Assembly: GCF_000423545.1 (NCBI RefSeq)
Contig: NZ_AUIE01000005.1
Coordinates: 62,001-126,000, forward strand
Source of the DNA: Metapseudomonas resinovorans DSM 21078
Lineage (GTDB): Bacteria; Pseudomonadota; Gammaproteobacteria; Pseudomonadales; Pseudomonadaceae
Length of the DNA: 64,000 bases
Reading direction: 5' to 3'
Position 1 is the stretch's first letter. Every line of letters begins with the position of its first letter. Below the pieces are notes generated by a model, which was not told the DNA's origin, searched no databases, and saw only the letters and a program-made list of their open reading frames with translations. Positions 46,208-55,490 of this stretch are shown piece after piece. The translations under genes and the position numbers were made by a program.

Positions 46208-47856
46208 AACCTGATGCCTATGAGAGCGGGCTTGACCGTAATCCTGCGAACCACGTTCCGCTCACTCCGCTCGGCTTCCTTGACCGTGCAGCCCTGGTAC
46301 ATCCAGAGCGGCATGCCGTGGTTCATGGTGAACTGCGCAGAACCTGGACTGAAACTCGCGAACGCTGCCGCCGACTAGCTTCCGCCTTGGTCAGCAGAGG
46401 CCTGAGTAACGGTGAAACCGTGTCCATCCTGTCCCCCAACACTCCGGCGATGCTGGAAGCCCACTACGGAGTGCCGCTGGCCGGCGCAGTCCTGAATACC
46501 ATCAACTATCGCCTCGACGCTGAGGGTGTTGCCTTCATCCTGCGACATGGCGAGTGCAAGTTGCTTCTGGTCGACCGTGAGTTCGCAGGCCTAGCTGCGG
46601 CGGCACTCGATCTGCTTGAGCAGCCCCCGGTGGTGATCGACATCAATGACCATTTAGCGCCGGTTGGCCCTGCGATTGGCGAAACCGACTACGAGACCCT
46701 ATTGGCAGGCGGCGATCCTGAGTTTGACGGCGTGTGGCCGAGCAGCGAATGGCAGCCGATTGCTCTCAATTACACGTCGGGTACCACGGGTGATCCCAAG
46801 GGAGTCGTGGCCAGCCACCGTGGCACGTACTTAATGAGCATGCTGCAAATGACCAACTGGCCGCTGGCACGAGCTCCGCGATACCTCTGGACGCTGCCCA
46901 TGTTCCATGCCAACGGCTGGTGCTTCACTTGGGCAATCACCGCAGCCGCCGGCACGCATATCTGCCTACGTAAGGTGTCGGCCGAGACGGTGTTCGATGC
47001 CATCGATAACCATGGCGTAGACCACTTCTGCGCCGCGCCCATCGTAATGGCAATGATCGCCAATGCGACGGATCGCCGCCCGCTGAACACTCCAGTACGC
47101 GTGCTTACTGCTGGTTCGCCGCCGCCTGCTGCCGTACTGAAAGCTGTGCTGGCTCTTGGCTTCGATGTGGATCACGTTTACGGCATCACCGAGGTGTCTG
47201 GTACTCCTGTGAGCTGTGTATGGCAGGACGCGTGGGACGATCTTCCAGAGAACGAACAGTGCGCTCTTCGTGTGCGCCAGGGTGCCCGCGCTGCGGCCTT
47301 TGAAGATCTCATGGTCGCGGATCCCGAGACCTTGGTGCCGGTACCGCACGACGGCCACACCACTGGTGAACTACTAATGCGCGGCAATACCGTGATGATG
47401 GGCTACTTGAAGAATCAGAGCGCCACTGAGAAAGCGTTCGCAGGTGGCTGGTTCCACACGGGGGATGTCGCCGTCGTCCATGAGAACGGCTATATCCAAA
47501 TCACGGATCGCTGCAAGGATGTGATCATCTCCGGCGGCGAGAACATCTCTTCCATCGAAATTGAGGAGGCCATTCACTCCCACCCCGCCGTCCTGCACGC
47601 CGCTGTTGTTGCCCAACCGGATGACAAGTGGGGAGAAGTACCCTGCGCATTTGTCGAACTCAAACCTGGCGTCGCTGCACCCACCGAAGAAGAAATCATA
47701 GCGTTCTGCCAAGGCCGCCTCGCGCGATTCAAATGTCCGCGCCGAGTAATCTTCGATGAACTGCCGAAAACAGCCACCGGGAAAATTCAGAAGTTTCTTC
47801 TCCGTGAACGTGCGGGTAGCCGTGACGCCATTGTCCGCCTCGCTTCGAACTGTTGA
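46204..47856 (+). CDS. AMP-dependent acyl-CoA synthetase (medium/short-chain or aryl acid)
   Basis: 550 residues of the ANL superfamily. ATP-binding LNYTSGTTGDPKGVV, the LPMFHANGWCFTWA stretch typical of the DmdB-like/AtuH-like branch, YGITEVSG, GWFHTGDVA, DRCKDVIISGGENISSIEIEE and the catalytic lysine in LPKTATGKIQKFLLRE are all present. It would activate the imported acid to its CoA thioester. Translationally coupled to the nitroreductase. Confidence 0.92.
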   Translation: MKPDAYESGLDRNPANHVPLTPLGFLDRAALVHPERHAVVHGELRRTWTETRERCRRLASALVSRGLSNGETVSILSPNTPAMLEAHYGVPLAGAVLNTINYRLDAEGVAFILRHGECKLLLVDREFAGLAAAALDLLEQPPVVIDINDHLAPVGPAIGETDYETLLAGGDPEFDGVWPSSEWQPIALNYTSGTTGDPKGVVASHRGTYLMSMLQMTNWPLARAPRYLWTLPMFHANGWCFTWAITAAAGTHICLRKVSAETVFDAIDNHGVDHFCAAPIVMAMIANATDRRPLNTPVRVLTAGSPPPAAVLKAVLALGFDVDHVYGITEVSGTPVSCVWQDAWDDLPENEQCALRVRQGARAAAFEDLMVADPETLVPVPHDGHTTGELLMRGNTVMMGYLKNQSATEKAFAGGWFHTGDVAVVHENGYIQITDRCKDVIISGGENISSIEIEEAIHSHPAVLHAAVVAQPDDKWGEVPCAFVELKPGVAAPTEEEIIAFCQGRLARFKCPRRVIFDELPKTATGKIQKFLLRERAGSRDAIVRLASNC

Positions 47857-48021
47857 GCCGAAGCTTCAGCGCCGGGTGCATACACGCGGCGCTGAATGTT
47901 AGTTGCCGACAAGAAACCAAGAAAAGCCCGGTCAAAGAGTTATTGACTTAGATATAAACCGAATGCTGCCAACTATGGCGGCACGTACTCATGCACACTA
48001 AAACAACAAAAGGCACCTATA

Positions 48022-49284
48022 ATGTCGAAACACTCCATCAGATTTTTTTTAGCTTTAGCAATCGCGACTCCAGTGCAATTTGCATCAGCTGAGTTAATTA
48101 AGGATTCGAAGGGATCTTTGGAGCTTCGCAACTTTTACTACAACCGTGATTTTCGAAACGACGGCGCTACGCAGTCTAAACGGGACGAGTGGGCCCAAGG
48201 CTTTATCCTTAACTTGCAATCCGGCTTCACCGAGGGGACGGTCGGCTTTGGTGTAGATGCTCTCGGCCTGCTAGGGGTGAAACTGGACTCCAGTCCCGAC
48301 CGCACAGGTTCGGGGCTCCTGGCGTTCGATTCGGAGCGGAACGTGGAGGATGAATATGGCAAGTTTACGCTCACGGCCAAGGCTCGCATGGGCAAAAGCG
48401 AACTCCGGGTGGGCGGTATAAGTCCACTGATGCCCTTGCTGTGGAGCAACAATAGTCGCCTCCTGCCACAGGTCTTCCGAGGTGGTTCGCTAGTGTCCAA
48501 CGACTTGGATCCACTGACAATTTCGGCAGTGCGAGTGAACGCGGTCAAGCAGCGCAACTCAACTGACTTTGAACATCTCACCACCTTCGGCTACCGAGCC
48601 GTCGAGGCGGATCACTTCGACTACCTGGCCTTCGATTATAAGGCTCTGCCGACGCTAACACTGAGTTATCACGTTGCTGAGCTCGAAGATCAATATCGCT
48701 CCAACTTCTTCGGTCTGAAGTTGAACCAGCCCCTGTCGACTGGCGCTGTGATCGCAGACATCAGACTGTTCGACGCAGGGGAGACTGGTGACGAACGCTT
48801 GGGGGAAGTGGATAACCGCACTCTTAGCAGTTACTTCGCCTACAACCTGAAGGGGCACACCATCGGCGGGGGGTACCAGAAGGCCTGGGGTGATACATCG
48901 TTCGCCTTCGTTAACGGCAGCGACACCTATCTGTTCGGTGAATCCCTGGTCAGTACCTTCACTGCACCCAACGAGCGGATCTGGTTCGCGCGCTACGATT
49001 ACGATTTCGCCACTATCGGTATTCCCGGCCTAACGCTCGGACTGAAGTATGTGAAAGGCGATGATGTCGATCCTACTTTGTTGAGCACTCGCCAGGCGGC
49101 AGCCCTGCGTGCCGAAGGGCAGGAGGGCAAGGAGTGGGAGCGTGTCACAGACATCACCTATGTCGTTCAGAGCGGGCCAGTGAAGGGCCTGGCTGTGCAA
49201 TGGCGGAACTCCACCAACCGATCAACCTACGCGGATAGCGCCAACGAGAACCGCTTCATCGTTCGCTACACGTTGAATTTCTAG
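48022..49284 (+). CDS. OprD-family outer-membrane porin
   Basis: 420 residues: a signal peptide ([21 protein letters not shown]) followed by a beta-rich porin. OprD-type landmarks are [12 protein letters not shown] near the mature N-terminus, [58 protein letters not shown] and the terminal FIVRYTLNF with C-terminal Phe. This family takes up amino acids or aromatic acids, so it likely admits the substrate of the adjacent pathway. Preceded by 165 bases of A/T-rich DNA; AAAGG lies before the ATG. Confidence 0.92.
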   Translation: MSKHSIRFFLALAIATPVQFASAELIKDSKGSLELRNFYYNRDFRNDGATQSKRDEWAQGFILNLQSGFTEGTVGFGVDALGLLGVKLDSSPDRTGSGLLAFDSERNVEDEYGKFTLTAKARMGKSELRVGGISPLMPLLWSNNSRLLPQVFRGGSLVSNDLDPLTISAVRVNAVKQRNSTDFEHLTTFGYRAVEADHFDYLAFDYKALPTLTLSYHVAELEDQYRSNFFGLKLNQPLSTGAVIADIRLFDAGETGDERLGEVDNRTLSSYFAYNLKGHTIGGGYQKAWGDTSFAFVNGSDTYLFGESLVSTFTAPNERIWFARYDYDFATIGIPGLTLGLKYVKGDDVDPTLLSTRQAAALRAEGQEGKEWERVTDITYVVQSGPVKGLAVQWRNSTNRSTYADSANENRFIVRYTLNF

Positions 49285-49712
49285 GACACCAATCTCCGTT
49301 AGGTTTTTTTGCGAAAGTAAGCTTCACCGATGCTCCTTTCTTTGGGTCAGATTGCTCGGTTAAACGACAGTCTGGCTCTTTTTTATTCAGAATTTGCCAC
49401 GTACTAAGTAAATGTAATGCCGCTTATTCATATAACTCAAAAATATTATGACAGTTACTGATGCAGAGCCTCGAGAACTCCAGTCTTGGCGTCGATACAC
49501 TGCGTCATCGAGAAAAAAACTTGATGTGGCAGGGTGGGTATTTACGGGGCACTTATTTCTTCTGTTAGGCTCCGACAATCACTTGCAAGTTTGGCCGAGC
49601 GGGACATATTCAGTCTTTCTGGAGTGGCCGCTTATGGCCGAAATAAGCCCGCCGCAACTTTCTCCTTCCGGCTCTAACCGCCTACTTACAATCCCCCTAA
49701 TCAACTACCCCC
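49285..49712. other. A/T-rich junction without a supported gene
   Basis: About 430 bases at the right edge of the low-GC block. It is rich in A/T runs (TTTTTTT at 49304, CTCTTTTTTATT at 49375). Frames in either direction (49387-49578, 49448-49828) show no family similarity or ribosome-binding site and may be remnants. The T-runs after the OprD stop could end its transcript, but I see no clean stem. Confidence 0.45.
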
Positions 49713-50738
49713 TCATTTCCCCTGCTCATACCGCTCCAGGGTTTCCCGGGCGATCTGCCGGCCGAGCTGGATCAGTTCCGGCGCTTTGTAGAACTCGAAG
49801 AAGCGGCACACGCGCTTGGGCACGTTGATGAGGATGTCCGGCGGGTAGCCGGCGATCTTGTATTGGGCGAGTGAGGTTTGCATGACCTCGAAGCTCTGGT
49901 TCACCAGGTCCAGCAGGGAGGCGGGGCCGACGCTGGCGATGACTTCCGACCCGCTGGCGGATCGGGGGGCGCCGTGGGTTTCCGGGGCGGCGGCGGGTTG
50001 CTGCATTTGCGGTGCGGCGTTTTCCAGCCAGGGGTTGCCGCCGGGCAGGCTCTCCGGGTCGAGTATGTCGTGGGGTTCGAAACCGCTGCGTTTGAGGAAG
50101 GGCAGCCGCGAGCCCAAAGAGGCCATCAGCAGGTCGATGCGGCTCTTGATTGCCGGTGGGCGCTCGATCACCGGAAGCTGGTAGTCGCGCTGGGTGGTGG
50201 CGTTGAGGTTGACGGCGATGATCAGGTCGCAGTGGCTGGACACCACCGGGATGATGGGTAGCGGGTTCAGCAGACCGCCGTCCACCAGCATGCGGCTGCC
50301 CTGGACCACCGGCGTGAACAGGCTGGGAATGGCTGCCGAGGCGCGCATGGCCTGGTGCAGGCAGCCTTCCTGGAACCAGATTTCCTGCTGGTTGGTGAGG
50401 TCGGTGGCGACCGCCGTGTAGGGGATGGACAGGTCTTCGATGTTGATTTCGCCGACGATGTCGCGGATGCGCCCAAAGACTTTCTCGCCACGGATGGCGC
50501 CCAGGCGGAAGCTCACATCCAGAAGGCGCAGTACATCGAGGTAGTCCAGGCTTTCGGTCCAGTCGCGGTAGTGGTTCAGCTTGCCGGCGGCGTAGATGCC
50601 ACCCACCACGGCGCCCATGGAGCAGCCGGCAATGCAGGCGATTTCATAACCGCGCGCTTCAATTTCTTCTATCACGCCGATGTGCGCATAGCCGCGCGCA
50701 CCCCCTGACCCCAGCACCAGTGCCACGCGTTTGTTCAT
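49713..50738 (-). CDS. Patatin-like phospholipase (RssA type)
   Basis: 341 residues. The patatin core has the oxyanion hole LGSGGARGYAHIG, the nucleophile GCSMGAVVGG and the catalytic Asp in VDGGLLNPLP. It is a Ser-Asp dyad lipase acting on phospholipids or acyl esters, without signal peptide. ATG at 50738 has GGGGGA about 7 nt upstream; the longer frame to 50807 is unsupported. The long C-terminal part is proline/glutamine-rich around residues 260-290. Confidence 0.9.
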   Translation of the reverse strand: MNKRVALVLGSGGARGYAHIGVIEEIEARGYEIACIAGCSMGAVVGGIYAAGKLNHYRDWTESLDYLDVLRLLDVSFRLGAIRGEKVFGRIRDIVGEINIEDLSIPYTAVATDLTNQQEIWFQEGCLHQAMRASAAIPSLFTPVVQGSRMLVDGGLLNPLPIIPVVSSHCDLIIAVNLNATTQRDYQLPVIERPPAIKSRIDLLMASLGSRLPFLKRSGFEPHDILDPESLPGGNPWLENAAPQMQQPAAAPETHGAPRSASGSEVIASVGPASLLDLVNQSFEVMQTSLAQYKIAGYPPDILINVPKRVCRFFEFYKAPELIQLGRQIARETLERYEQGK

Positions 50739-50904
50739 TCGGAATTCCCCCACCAACAGTGTTTCGACGATACGCCCGTGGCGGGGCGTCGCCAAGGCGC
50801 TCTGCAAACCTGCCGGGGCTAGTACACGAAGTTGAATGTTGTGAGTATCGGACCGTCTATCGAGACACTAGACTCTGCCGATCTTCACCACAGGAGTTGT
50901 ATAG

Positions 50905-51183
50905 ATGAAAGCCTGGATCAGCCTGCCTTTGATCGCCTTGTTGCTCGTCGGTTGCGCCGGCAAGACAGCTTTTCGCACGAGCTGCGCTTCAGAACTCGAT
51001 GCCGCCTGGAAGGAGCTGGACCTGGCCAAGGCCGAAGGTTTCTCCGGCACCGTGAGTTACTCCAAGGCGCTGAGCCTGCTCACCGCGGCCAAGACCCAGC
51101 AGCAGTTCGAAGCCTTCGAGGGCTGCACCAGCAAGGCCGAGAAGGCCCGCTTCTATATTCGCGAATCGCGTGCCGGCCGCTGA
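50905..51183 (+). CDS. Small outer-membrane lipoprotein
   Basis: 92 residues. A lipoprotein signal (KAWISLPLIALLLVGCAG) has a lipobox LVGC with the lipidated Cys at position 17. The short mature part is helical and charged, with two more cysteines. Similar small lipoproteins occur widely in pseudomonads with unknown role. ATG at 50905 has AGGAG about 8 nt upstream. Its last 31 bases overlap the 3' end of the convergent AraC gene. Confidence 0.8.
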   Translation: MKAWISLPLIALLLVGCAGKTAFRTSCASELDAAWKELDLAKAEGFSGTVSYSKALSLLTAAKTQQQFEAFEGCTSKAEKARFYIRESRAGR

Positions 51184-52199
51184 CTCTCGAGCCGGTACTG
51201 ACCCGGCGTGATTCCCTTCCAGCGCTTGAAGGCATGGATGAAGTTCGACACTTCGCCATAGCCCAGGCGCTCGGCAATTTCCTCCAGGCGCAAGGCGGTC
51301 GAGCTCAGCAGCTCTTCCGCCAGCGTCTCCAGCACTTCCTCCTGCAACTGTCGGAAGCTGGTGTCTTCGGCCGCCAGCTTGCGGCGCAAGGTGCGTGACG
51401 TCATATGCAGCGCCTGCGCCAGGCGTTCCATGTCTGGCAGCTGTCCCGGCCTGGCCAGCAGCAGGTCGCGGATGCGCCCGGCAAAGCCGGTGCGCGCCCG
51501 ACGGCGGGCCAGGATGATCTTGCACTGCGCCTCGCAATGCTGCGCCACCTGCGGGTTGGCGCCGGGCAGGGGAAGGTCGAGCAGGGCGCGGGGAAAGACG
51601 ATGCAGTTGCGGCTGGCACCGAATTGGGGCGTCACCCCCAGCAGTTCACGCCAGGGTGTGACGTCGGCGGGCTCGGGAATGCGGAAGCTGGCCCGGCGCA
51701 CCGCAAGCGGGGCGTTGACCAGGTCGTGGTACACGCTGAGCGCACCGGAAACATCCCGCTCCAGCAGGAAGCCGCGCAGGTCGTCCGGCAGGTCCTGCTC
51801 TTCCAGGGTCAGCCAGGCGTCGTCGCCCTGTTCCTCCAGGTGCATGCTGTGGAAGGCGTAGGTCAGGTCCAGGTAGCGCAGGCCCAGTTGCACGGCGCTG
51901 CGAAAGGTGGCGCTGCTGAGCAGGGCGAAGCCCCAGATGCCGTAGGTGTTGAGGCGATAGCGCCGCCCGGCCTGCAGGCCCATGCCGGGATGCTGGCCGA
52001 GGTGTCGGGCGAGGTTGCGCAGCAGTTCGAGCTCCTGACTGGCGACGACCTCCGCACCGGGATCGCCGAGCAGGCACCAGTCCAGCCCGGTTCCGGCCAG
52101 GCATTGTTCCAGGGTGAGGCCCTGGTCGAGACCGAACTGGGTCATCAATTGCACGCTGATGGCGCTGCGGCGGGGTGGTCGGGGTGTGGGGCTGGGCAT
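51153..52199 (-). CDS. AraC-family regulator (Arabinose_bd type)
   Basis: 348 residues. An Arabinose_bd-like N-terminal domain (LRNLARHLGQHPGMGLQAGRRY, TYGIWGFALLSSATFRSAVQLGLRYL) precedes the AraC DNA-binding domain (LAQALHMTSRTLRRKLAAEDTSF and EEIAERLGYGEVSNFIHAFKRWKGITPGQYR). It is divergent from the monooxygenase operon and separated by 136 bases holding a direct repeat, so it likely activates that operon. Confidence 0.9.
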   Translation of the reverse strand: MPSPTPRPPRRSAISVQLMTQFGLDQGLTLEQCLAGTGLDWCLLGDPGAEVVASQELELLRNLARHLGQHPGMGLQAGRRYRLNTYGIWGFALLSSATFRSAVQLGLRYLDLTYAFHSMHLEEQGDDAWLTLEEQDLPDDLRGFLLERDVSGALSVYHDLVNAPLAVRRASFRIPEPADVTPWRELLGVTPQFGASRNCIVFPRALLDLPLPGANPQVAQHCEAQCKIILARRRARTGFAGRIRDLLLARPGQLPDMERLAQALHMTSRTLRRKLAAEDTSFRQLQEEVLETLAEELLSSTALRLEEIAERLGYGEVSNFIHAFKRWKGITPGQYRLESQRPARDSRI

Positions 52200-52217
52200 C
52201 GAGGCTTTGCTCTGGGT

Positions 52218-52245
52218 TGTCCGAAATTCACAATTTACTGTCCGA
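52218..52245. promoter_or_regulatory. Direct repeat, candidate AraC-regulator operator
   Basis: TGTCCGA occurs at 52218-52224 and 52239-52245, exactly 21 bases (two helical turns) apart, in the divergent gap between the AraC and monooxygenase genes. Direct half-sites two turns apart are typical of AraC-family activators. Confidence 0.5.
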
Positions 52246-52335
52246 CTATGCCATAACACGCCGATTTACGCCGAACTAGCATGCTTCCATCACGCAGGCC
52301 CCGTGCCGGCGTGTCACTACCAATGGGAGATAACA

Positions 52336-53805
52336 ATGACCAACAGTTCCCAGCCCGGTGCGCCCCTGCACGTGCTGATCATTGGCGCTGGCTTCGGCGG
52401 CCTGGGCCTGGCCATCCAGTTGCAGAAGGCGGGCATCCAGGACTTCCTGATCCTGGAGAAGGGCAGCGAAGTCGGCGGCACCTGGCGTGACAACAGCTAC
52501 CCCGGGGCGGCCTGCGATGTGCCCTCGCACCTCTATTCCTTTTCCTTCGAGCCCAAGACCGACTGGTCGCGCAAGTACGCGCCCCAGCCGGAGATTTTTG
52601 CCTACCAGCGTCATTGCGCCGACAAGTACGGGCTGCACCGGCATATTCGTTTCGGTTGCGAGGTGGCGGGTGCGGAGTTCGATGAAGCCAGCGGCACCTG
52701 GCAGGTGCAGACCCGCACGGGCGAACGCTTCCACGCCCGGGCGCTGGTCAGTGCCTGTGGCCAGCTGAACCGCCCGGCCTGGCCGCGCATTCCCGGCCTG
52801 GACGGGTTCAAGGGCGAGCTGTTCCATTCGGCTCGCTGGAACCATGGCTACCCGTTGGAGGGGAAGCGGGTGGCGGTGATCGGCACGGGCGCCAGCGCCA
52901 TCCAGTTCGTTCCGCAGATTGCCCCGAAGGTGGCACAGCTCACGCTGTTCCAGCGCTCGGCGGCTTATGTGATTCCAAAGTCGGACCGTGCCTACCAGCC
53001 CTGGGAGCTGGCGCTGATGCGGCGCCTGCCCGGGTTGCAGAAAGTCGACCGGATGCTCAAGTACATCCAGCATGAGTCGCGGGTGCTGGCGTTCTCGGTG
53101 TTCCCATCGTTGATGAAGCTGATGCAGTTCCGCTTCCGCCGACACCTGGCACGCGGCATCACCGACCCGGCATTGCGCCAGCGTCTGGTGCCGGACTACC
53201 CGCTGGGCTGCAAGCGCATCCTGATCTCCAACGATTTCTATCCCGCCCTGGCGCGATCCAATGTCGAGGTAGTCAACACGGGCATCCGCGAGGTGACGGA
53301 GCGTGCGGTGGTCACCGATGACGGCCGGCATCATGAGGTGGACGCCATCATCCTCGGCACCGGCTTCACCGCCACGGATTTCCTCGCCCCCATGAGCATC
53401 CGCGGGCTGGGTGGGCGCGACCTGAACCAGGCCTGGCGTGAGGGCGCGGAGGCCTATCTGGGCGTCAGCGTCAGCGGCTTCCCGAATCTCTTCATCCTCT
53501 ACGGACCCAATACCAACCTGGGGCACAACTCCATCATCTACATGCTGGAAAGCCAGTTCCGCTACGTACTCGACGGAATCCGTGCGCTGAGCGGTTTACG
53601 CTACCTCGACCTCAAGCCCGAGGTGCAACGCCATTTCAACCTGCGGCTGCAGCAGGATGTGCGCCACACCATCTGGGAGCAGGGCTGCAACAGTTGGTAC
53701 AAGACCGCTGACGGCCGCAACACCAACAACTGGCCGGGATTCACCTTCAGCTACCGTCAACAGACTCGTCGCCTGGAACTGAATCACTATGAATGCACCC
53801 GTTGA
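52336..53805 (+). CDS. Flavin-containing Baeyer-Villiger-type monooxygenase
   Basis: 489 residues. The first FAD Rossmann motif is IIGAGFGGLG, the second NADPH motif VIGTGASAIQ, and between them is FKGELFHSARW, matching the Baeyer-Villiger fingerprint FxGxxxHxxxW. It would insert oxygen into a ketone to give an ester or lactone using NADPH and O2. ATG at 52336 follows GGGAGA. It overlaps the downstream esterase gene by 17 bases. Confidence 0.9.
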   Translation: MTNSSQPGAPLHVLIIGAGFGGLGLAIQLQKAGIQDFLILEKGSEVGGTWRDNSYPGAACDVPSHLYSFSFEPKTDWSRKYAPQPEIFAYQRHCADKYGLHRHIRFGCEVAGAEFDEASGTWQVQTRTGERFHARALVSACGQLNRPAWPRIPGLDGFKGELFHSARWNHGYPLEGKRVAVIGTGASAIQFVPQIAPKVAQLTLFQRSAAYVIPKSDRAYQPWELALMRRLPGLQKVDRMLKYIQHESRVLAFSVFPSLMKLMQFRFRRHLARGITDPALRQRLVPDYPLGCKRILISNDFYPALARSNVEVVNTGIREVTERAVVTDDGRHHEVDAIILGTGFTATDFLAPMSIRGLGGRDLNQAWREGAEAYLGVSVSGFPNLFILYGPNTNLGHNSIIYMLESQFRYVLDGIRALSGLRYLDLKPEVQRHFNLRLQQDVRHTIWEQGCNSWYKTADGRNTNNWPGFTFSYRQQTRRLELNHYECTR

Positions 53806-54727
53806 ATTCACTGCTCCCGAGCCCGGCCAGCCGCTGCTGCGGGCGACCCTGCGCGGTGCCCTGCGCCTGCTGTTCCGTGGCCTGATGCGGCCACCCATGC
53901 CGGTGGCATTGCAGCGCCTGGTGCTGCGCTTTCTCACCGCCAGCACCCTGGCGCCCCGGGGCGTGGTGCGCGAAGGCGGGCAATTGGGCGGTCGCCCCTG
54001 CGAGTGGCACCGGCCCCAGGGCGGCAGCCATGTGGTGCTGCTTTATCTGCATGGCGGGGCCTTCATCACCGGCTCGCCTGCCACTCACCGGGCGATCACC
54101 GCCAGCCTGGCCAAGCGGGCCGGTGTGGCGGTGTGTGCGCTGGATTACCGGCTGGCACCGGAGCATCCCTTTCCCGCGGGGCGGGAGGATGCCGTGGCGG
54201 CCTACCGCGAGCTGCTGGAGGCGGGCTATCCGGCTTCGCGCATTGTCATTGGCGGCGATTCGGCGGGGGGCAACCTGACGCTCCTCTGCGCATTGGAGAT
54301 ACAGCGTCAGAACCTGCCCCAGCCGGCAGGGCTGGTCTGCTTCTCGCCGGCCACGGACCTCAGCGGCACGGCGCAACACACTCCACCGGCCGGCGACCCG
54401 CTGATTCACCCGGCGTGGGTGGAGCAGGCGATGGACCTTTATTGCCCGCCCGGAATGGATCGCCGCGACCCGGCCCTGTCGCCAGTGTTCGCCGATCTCT
54501 CGGGGCTGCCGCCCACGCTGGTGCAGGTGGCCGAGGACGAAATCCTGCGCGATGACAGCCTGCGTCTGGCCAGACGGGTGCGTGAGGTCGGGGGCTGGGT
54601 GCGGTTGGAGCGTTATCCCGGCCTCTGGCATGTGTTCCAGGCTCACACCGGGGTGTTGCGCACGGCCGACCAGGCCCTGGCCAGTGCTGCGGACTTCATC
54701 TGCAAGCATGTGGAGGCGGAGGCCTGA
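53789..54727 (+). CDS. Alpha/beta hydrolase, hormone-sensitive-lipase family esterase
   Basis: 312 residues. HSL-type oxyanion motif LHGGAFITGSP, nucleophile GDSAGGN, and the catalytic Asp/His in QVAEDEILRDDS and GLWHVFQ. It would hydrolyse the ester made by the upstream monooxygenase. Overlap with both neighbours (17 bases upstream, 1 base before the SDR start) implies translational coupling. Confidence 0.92.
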   Translation: MNAPVEFTAPEPGQPLLRATLRGALRLLFRGLMRPPMPVALQRLVLRFLTASTLAPRGVVREGGQLGGRPCEWHRPQGGSHVVLLYLHGGAFITGSPATHRAITASLAKRAGVAVCALDYRLAPEHPFPAGREDAVAAYRELLEAGYPASRIVIGGDSAGGNLTLLCALEIQRQNLPQPAGLVCFSPATDLSGTAQHTPPAGDPLIHPAWVEQAMDLYCPPGMDRRDPALSPVFADLSGLPPTLVQVAEDEILRDDSLRLARRVREVGGWVRLERYPGLWHVFQAHTGVLRTADQALASAADFICKHVEAEA

Positions 54728-54728
54728 G

Positions 54729-55490
54729 ATGGACAACATCCTGATTACCGGCGCTGCGTCCGGCATTGGCGCGGCGACCGCGCGGCTGTTCCATGAACGG
54801 GGCTGGCAAGTGGGGCTGATCGACCGGGACGCCGCGGCGCTGGCCACCCAGGCGGCTGCCCTGGGCGGTGTCTGGCACCAGGCCCTGGATGTGACCGACC
54901 TGGCGGCCGTCGAAGCCGCGCTGGCGGACTTTTGTGGCCGCCACGCGGGGCAGTTGCGCCTGCTGTTCAATTGCGCAGGTGTGCTGCGCTTCGGCCATTT
55001 CGAGGAGATCGACATGGCCGAGCATGCGCGCATCCTCACGATCAACGTGCTGGGGCTCGTGCAGGTCACCCACGCGGCCTTTCCCTACCTCAAGGCCACC
55101 CGTGGCGCCCAGGTGATCAACATGGGGTCGGCTTCGGGCGTCTATGGCACGCCGCACATGGCCAGCTATTCGGCCTCCAAGTTCGCGGTGCGCGGCTTCA
55201 CCGAGGCCCTGGAACTGGAGTGGCGCCGCCACGGCATCCGCGTCGGCGACCTGATGCCACCCTTCGTGCGCACGCCGATGGTCAGCAGCCAGGGTTTCGA
55301 GCCGCCGGTGCTGCGGCGCCTGGGGGTGAACCTGGACGCCGAGGACATCGCCCAGGCCGCCTGGCAGCAGGCCCAGGGTGCAGCGGTGCATCGGCCGGTG
55401 AGCTGGCTGTTCCGCCTGATGTACGGCGCGGGGCAGGTTTCGCCGGCCTGGGTGAACAGGGGGATCATGAAGCTGTTGAGCGGGGCGTGA
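54729..55490 (+). CDS. Short-chain dehydrogenase/reductase
   Basis: 253 residues. Cofactor motif NILITGAASGIGAATA, NCAGVLRFG, and catalytic YSASKFAVRG. Next to a Baeyer-Villiger monooxygenase and an esterase it would convert a secondary alcohol to the ketone substrate, or an alcohol product to aldehyde. ATG at 54729 follows the esterase stop after one base. Confidence 0.9.
   Translation: MDNILITGAASGIGAATARLFHERGWQVGLIDRDAAALATQAAALGGVWHQALDVTDLAAVEAALADFCGRHAGQLRLLFNCAGVLRFGHFEEIDMAEHARILTINVLGLVQVTHAAFPYLKATRGAQVINMGSASGVYGTPHMASYSASKFAVRGFTEALELEWRRHGIRVGDLMPPFVRTPMVSSQGFEPPVLRRLGVNLDAEDIAQAAWQQAQGAAVHRPVSWLFRLMYGAGQVSPAWVNRGIMKLLSGA

Noticed and set aside
49448-49828. 126-codon plus-strand frame at the island edge
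   Set aside because: No ribosome-binding site or recognisable domain and its 3' third is antisense to the patatin gene.
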